Source: Ruminococcus sp. (lineage in GTDB: Bacteria > Bacillota > Clostridia > Oscillospirales > Acutalibacteraceae). From it: DNA of 8,428 nt. A program made the translations under genes and the position numbers. The notes below the pieces were generated by a model, which saw only the letters and a list, made by a program, of their open reading frames with translations, had not been told where the DNA came from and made no database searches. How positions within the stretch are numbered: position 1 is the stretch's first letter; each line of letters opens with the position of its first letter. Shown piece after piece: positions 5,954 through 8,428 of the stretch. Location: positions 1 through 8,428 of the forward strand of contig SFGA01000050.1 of NCBI GenBank assembly GCA_004556705.1, given 5' to 3'.

Positions 5954-8317
5954 ATGAATTTGAACACGAAACTTGATTTGTCGGACTTCTGTAATTTGTT
6001 CTACAATGCGGAAAACGGCTTTATGAAGTGTGCGGCAGAGGTTGAAATCGCAAACGAAACAGTTATTGCGACAGCTGAATTTCCATCACAGACCGACAGC
6101 GTTTGCATAATTTCAGGAAAAACGTCCGAAATCATAAGCGACGCACAGGTGTTGGGAGAAGAAAAGTGTACGATTGAAATAATTGACGGCTTTGGGAACG
6201 GTGCCGATATGAAGTGCTGTTCGGGAAATCCGAAGATTATGATATCTTTTGACAAGCCTGTTTCGAAAATTTGCGTAAAATACAACTATGTTGCGGCTGA
6301 AAGCCCTACCGAACTTGCGATATTTGGAAAATATGTTGAAAAATCCAATCGCTGTAAAGAACTTGAAAAGAAACTTCGAAATATAGAAGCTTACGCACCT
6401 GTTGCGGAGAAAAACAGTGTCAATACGGCGCTCAAAGCCGAAAACGATAGGCTGAGAGCCGATATAGACCTTATTCACGGATCGTTTTCGTGGAGGATAA
6501 CTTCTCCGATAAGGCGGCTTTCCGCTCTTTTCAAGCGCCTTGCAATCGGCAGAGCACTCGGTTATCTTAAACGTAACGGCTTCAAGGCGACATTGCACAG
6601 AATATTCAAGGGCGCAGGTCCTATGCCCGTTGATAAAAGCAAACTCGAAAAAATCAGCGACGATTTTTATATTTCAGATGAAAGACGCAGGGCGGAAGAA
6701 AAAGCCGAGTTTACTAAAAATATTAAATTCAGCGTTTTAGTTCCTCTCTATAATACGCCCGAAAAGTTCTTAAAAGAAATGATTGAGTCTGTTGAGGCTC
6801 AAACATATAAAAATTGGGAGCTTTGCCTTGTCGACGGAAGCGACAGGGAACATTCTTTTGTCGGTGAGATATGCAAAAAATATGCCGGCAAAGATAAGCG
6901 TATAAAATATGAAAAGCTCGAGAAGAATTTGGGCATTTCCGAAAATACAAACGCTTGTATAAGAATGGCGACAGGCGATTATATAGCGCTTTTTGACCAT
7001 GACGATTTGCTTCATCCGTCAGCGCTTTATGAGGTAATGAGAGCGATTTGCGAACACGGCGCAGATTTTATTTATACTGATGAAAACACATTTTCCGAAG
7101 AGCCTCATGATGCATATAATCCGCATTTTAAGCCTGATTTTTCTCCGGATACGCTTCGAAGCTACAACTATATTTGCCATTTGTCGGTATTCTCAAGGGA
7201 ATTGCTCGAAAGCGTGGGATATTTCAGAAGCGAATACGACGGCAGTCAGGACTATGACCTTATTTTGCGTTTAACCGAAAAGGCGAAAAAGATTTTTCAT
7301 ATAAGAAAAATTCTTTATTATTGGAGAGCGCATAAAAATTCTGTTGCACAGGACGTCGGTGCAAAGCCCTATACGATTACGGCGGCAAAAAAGGCACTTG
7401 CGGCACATCTTGAGAGGTGCGGTCTAAAGGGCGAGGTGCTCGACTCTTCTGTTCCGACAACTTATCATATCAAATATGAAATTGACGGAAATCCGCTTGT
7501 TTCGGTAATTATTCCGAATAAAGACCATACGGACGACCTCAATGTTTGCCTGAAATCACTTTATGAAAAATCCTCGTATAAGAATTTTGAAGTGATAATC
7601 GTTGAAAATAACAGCACCGAAAAAGAAACCTTTGAATATTATGAAAAGGTAAAACAGCAGTACGAAAATCTCAATGTCGTTACCTGGACAGGCATTTTCA
7701 ACTACTCGGCAATAAACAACTTCGGCGTAAATTACGCAAAGGGCGAGTATATACTTCTTCTCAACAATGATGTCGAGATATTGAATGACAACTGCCTTGA
7801 GGAAATGCTTATGTTTGCACAGAGTAAGGATGTCGGTGCAGTCGGTGCAAAGCTTTATTATTCAGACGACACCGTTCAGCACGCAGGCGTCATTTTGGGA
7901 CTTGGAGGTATTGCGGGTCACGCTCACAAACATTTTGACCGCCATGATCCGGGTTATGCGGCAAGAGCAAGCATTGCCCAAAACCTTACGGCTTGTACGG
8001 CGGCTTGTCTTATGATGAGGCGTGATGTCTTTGATGAGGTCGGCGGACTTGACGAGAGCTTTGAGGTTGCGTTTAACGATGTCGATTTATGTATGAAAAT
8101 ACGTGAAAAAGGCTATCTTATAGTGTTTACTCCGTATGCGGAGTTGTATCACTACGAGTCGAAATCAAGAGGAAATGATGATACTCCCGAAAAGTTAGAG
8201 CGTTTTCACGGAGAGGTAAGACGATTTGAAATGAAGTGGCAAAAGCAACTTGACGACGGCGACCCGTATTACAATCCCAATCTTACGCTTACAAGAGATG
8301 ACTTTTCATTGAAATAA
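5954..8317 (+). CDS. tandem-domain GT2 glycosyltransferase, polysaccharide (O-antigen/rhamnan-type) biosynthesis
   Basis: A 787-residue, probably cytoplasmic, membrane-associated enzyme with two GT-A folds. Residues 1-130 form a module I do not recognise, probably beta-rich. A heptad-like charged stretch (131-175) and the linker SFSWRITSPIRR (177-188) follow. GT2 domain 1 (about 258-470) starts FSVLVPLYNTPE and has Asp294, the DXD-like Asp348-His-Asp350 and QDYDL (432-436). GT2 domain 2 (about 515-735) starts VSVIIPNKD and has the NND motif at 604-606, VQHAGVILGLGG (641-652), FNDVDLC (707-713) and ELYHYES (730-736). The tail DPYYNPNLTL...DFSL (770-786) is a hallmark of large GT2 proteins encoded beside Wzm/Wzt exporters, so the end is intact. 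Both domains keep metal-site motifs, so it may transfer two sugars or alternate linkages (inference); donor and acceptor are unknown. AGGGG (5942-5946) precedes the ATG. No terminator follows before the repeat at 8332. Confidence 0.93.
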   Translation: MNLNTKLDLSDFCNLFYNAENGFMKCAAEVEIANETVIATAEFPSQTDSVCIISGKTSEIISDAQVLGEEKCTIEIIDGFGNGADMKCCSGNPKIMISFDKPVSKICVKYNYVAAESPTELAIFGKYVEKSNRCKELEKKLRNIEAYAPVAEKNSVNTALKAENDRLRADIDLIHGSFSWRITSPIRRLSALFKRLAIGRALGYLKRNGFKATLHRIFKGAGPMPVDKSKLEKISDDFYISDERRRAEEKAEFTKNIKFSVLVPLYNTPEKFLKEMIESVEAQTYKNWELCLVDGSDREHSFVGEICKKYAGKDKRIKYEKLEKNLGISENTNACIRMATGDYIALFDHDDLLHPSALYEVMRAICEHGADFIYTDENTFSEEPHDAYNPHFKPDFSPDTLRSYNYICHLSVFSRELLESVGYFRSEYDGSQDYDLILRLTEKAKKIFHIRKILYYWRAHKNSVAQDVGAKPYTITAAKKALAAHLERCGLKGEVLDSSVPTTYHIKYEIDGNPLVSVIIPNKDHTDDLNVCLKSLYEKSSYKNFEVIIVENNSTEKETFEYYEKVKQQYENLNVVTWTGIFNYSAINNFGVNYAKGEYILLLNNDVEILNDNCLEEMLMFAQSKDVGAVGAKLYYSDDTVQHAGVILGLGGIAGHAHKHFDRHDPGYAARASIAQNLTACTAACLMMRRDVFDEVGGLDESFEVAFNDVDLCMKIREKGYLIVFTPYAELYHYESKSRGNDDTPEKLERFHGEVRRFEMKWQKQLDDGDPYYNPNLTLTRDDFSLK

Positions 8318-8331
8318 TCAAAAGGCGGACT

Positions 8332-8428
8332 TTGGCTGAGTGTTCATAAGGAAGTATTGGTTTCTCGCATAAAAATCCATTATGCTTTTGCCAAAAAGCC
8401 TCGCAAGGCGACAGCCTTGCATCATTTC
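8332..8428 (+). repeat. second copy of the repeat element, left 97 bp, cut by the window edge
   Basis: Identical to 3813-3909 at 96 of 97 positions and in the same orientation. The single difference (C at 3874, A at 8393) falls in the loop of the GCTTTT/AAAAGC hairpin and leaves its stem intact. The copy begins 15 bp after the glycosyltransferase stop codon and runs off the end of the window, so its right terminal inverted repeat cannot be checked. Near-identity suggests recent spread or ongoing gene conversion. Confidence 0.9.

Noticed and set aside
1..8428. CRISPR array, tRNA, rRNA or defence system
   Set aside because: No regularly spaced short repeats, no cloverleaf-like or rRNA-like stretch and no nuclease, toxin or restriction gene were seen on either strand.

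Overview
The window most likely comes from a Gram-positive, anaerobic Clostridia-type bacterium (Ruminococcaceae/Oscillospiraceae-like). This is inferred from moderate GC with A-rich ribosome binding sites (AGGAG, GGGGAG), housekeeping promoters with 17-bp spacers and extended -10 boxes, a bacterial NSS transporter, a COG2509-type flavoprotein, and a short TagH/Wzt-like ATPase. No ribosomal or other taxonomic marker is present, so the assignment is tentative.

Left part (1-3783): three separately transcribed plus-strand genes. The first is a complete sodium:neurotransmitter-symporter (NSS) family transporter (195-1622) with its own near-consensus promoter and a strong intrinsic terminator. Next is a small membrane protein of unknown function (1742-2287) with its own promoter; that promoter's position argues that the ATG at 1742, not the upstream GTG at 1712, is the start. 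Third is a 458-residue FAD-dependent oxidoreductase (2407-3783) of an uncharacterised dehydrogenase family, preceded by a consensus promoter and an 11-bp hairpin at the very 5' end of its predicted mRNA.

Middle (3784-4216): no gene. It is mostly filled by a 276-bp non-coding element (3815-4090) with imperfect 30-bp terminal inverted repeats and several internal hairpins, which looks like a MITE. A strong promoter (4132-4160) for the next operon lies just beyond its right end.

Right part (4217-8317): a tight three-gene operon for making and exporting a cell-surface polysaccharide. It encodes an ABC-2 polysaccharide-export permease with an extra N-terminal pair of membrane helices, its ATPase without the C-terminal glycan-binding domain, and a 787-residue glycosyltransferase with two tandem GT2 domains. 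The transferase would build or extend a lipid-linked glycan in the cytoplasm, and the permease/ATPase pair would export it.

Right edge (8332-8428): the first 97 bp of a second copy of the repeat, identical to the first at 96 of 97 positions and in the same orientation. The export/glycosyltransferase operon is therefore bracketed by direct repeats 4,519 bp apart. This is the most interesting feature of the window: the repeats could allow deletion or exchange of the surface-glycan cassette, and the element itself appears to be a multicopy mobile or structured repeat. I see no defence system, CRISPR array or RNA gene.
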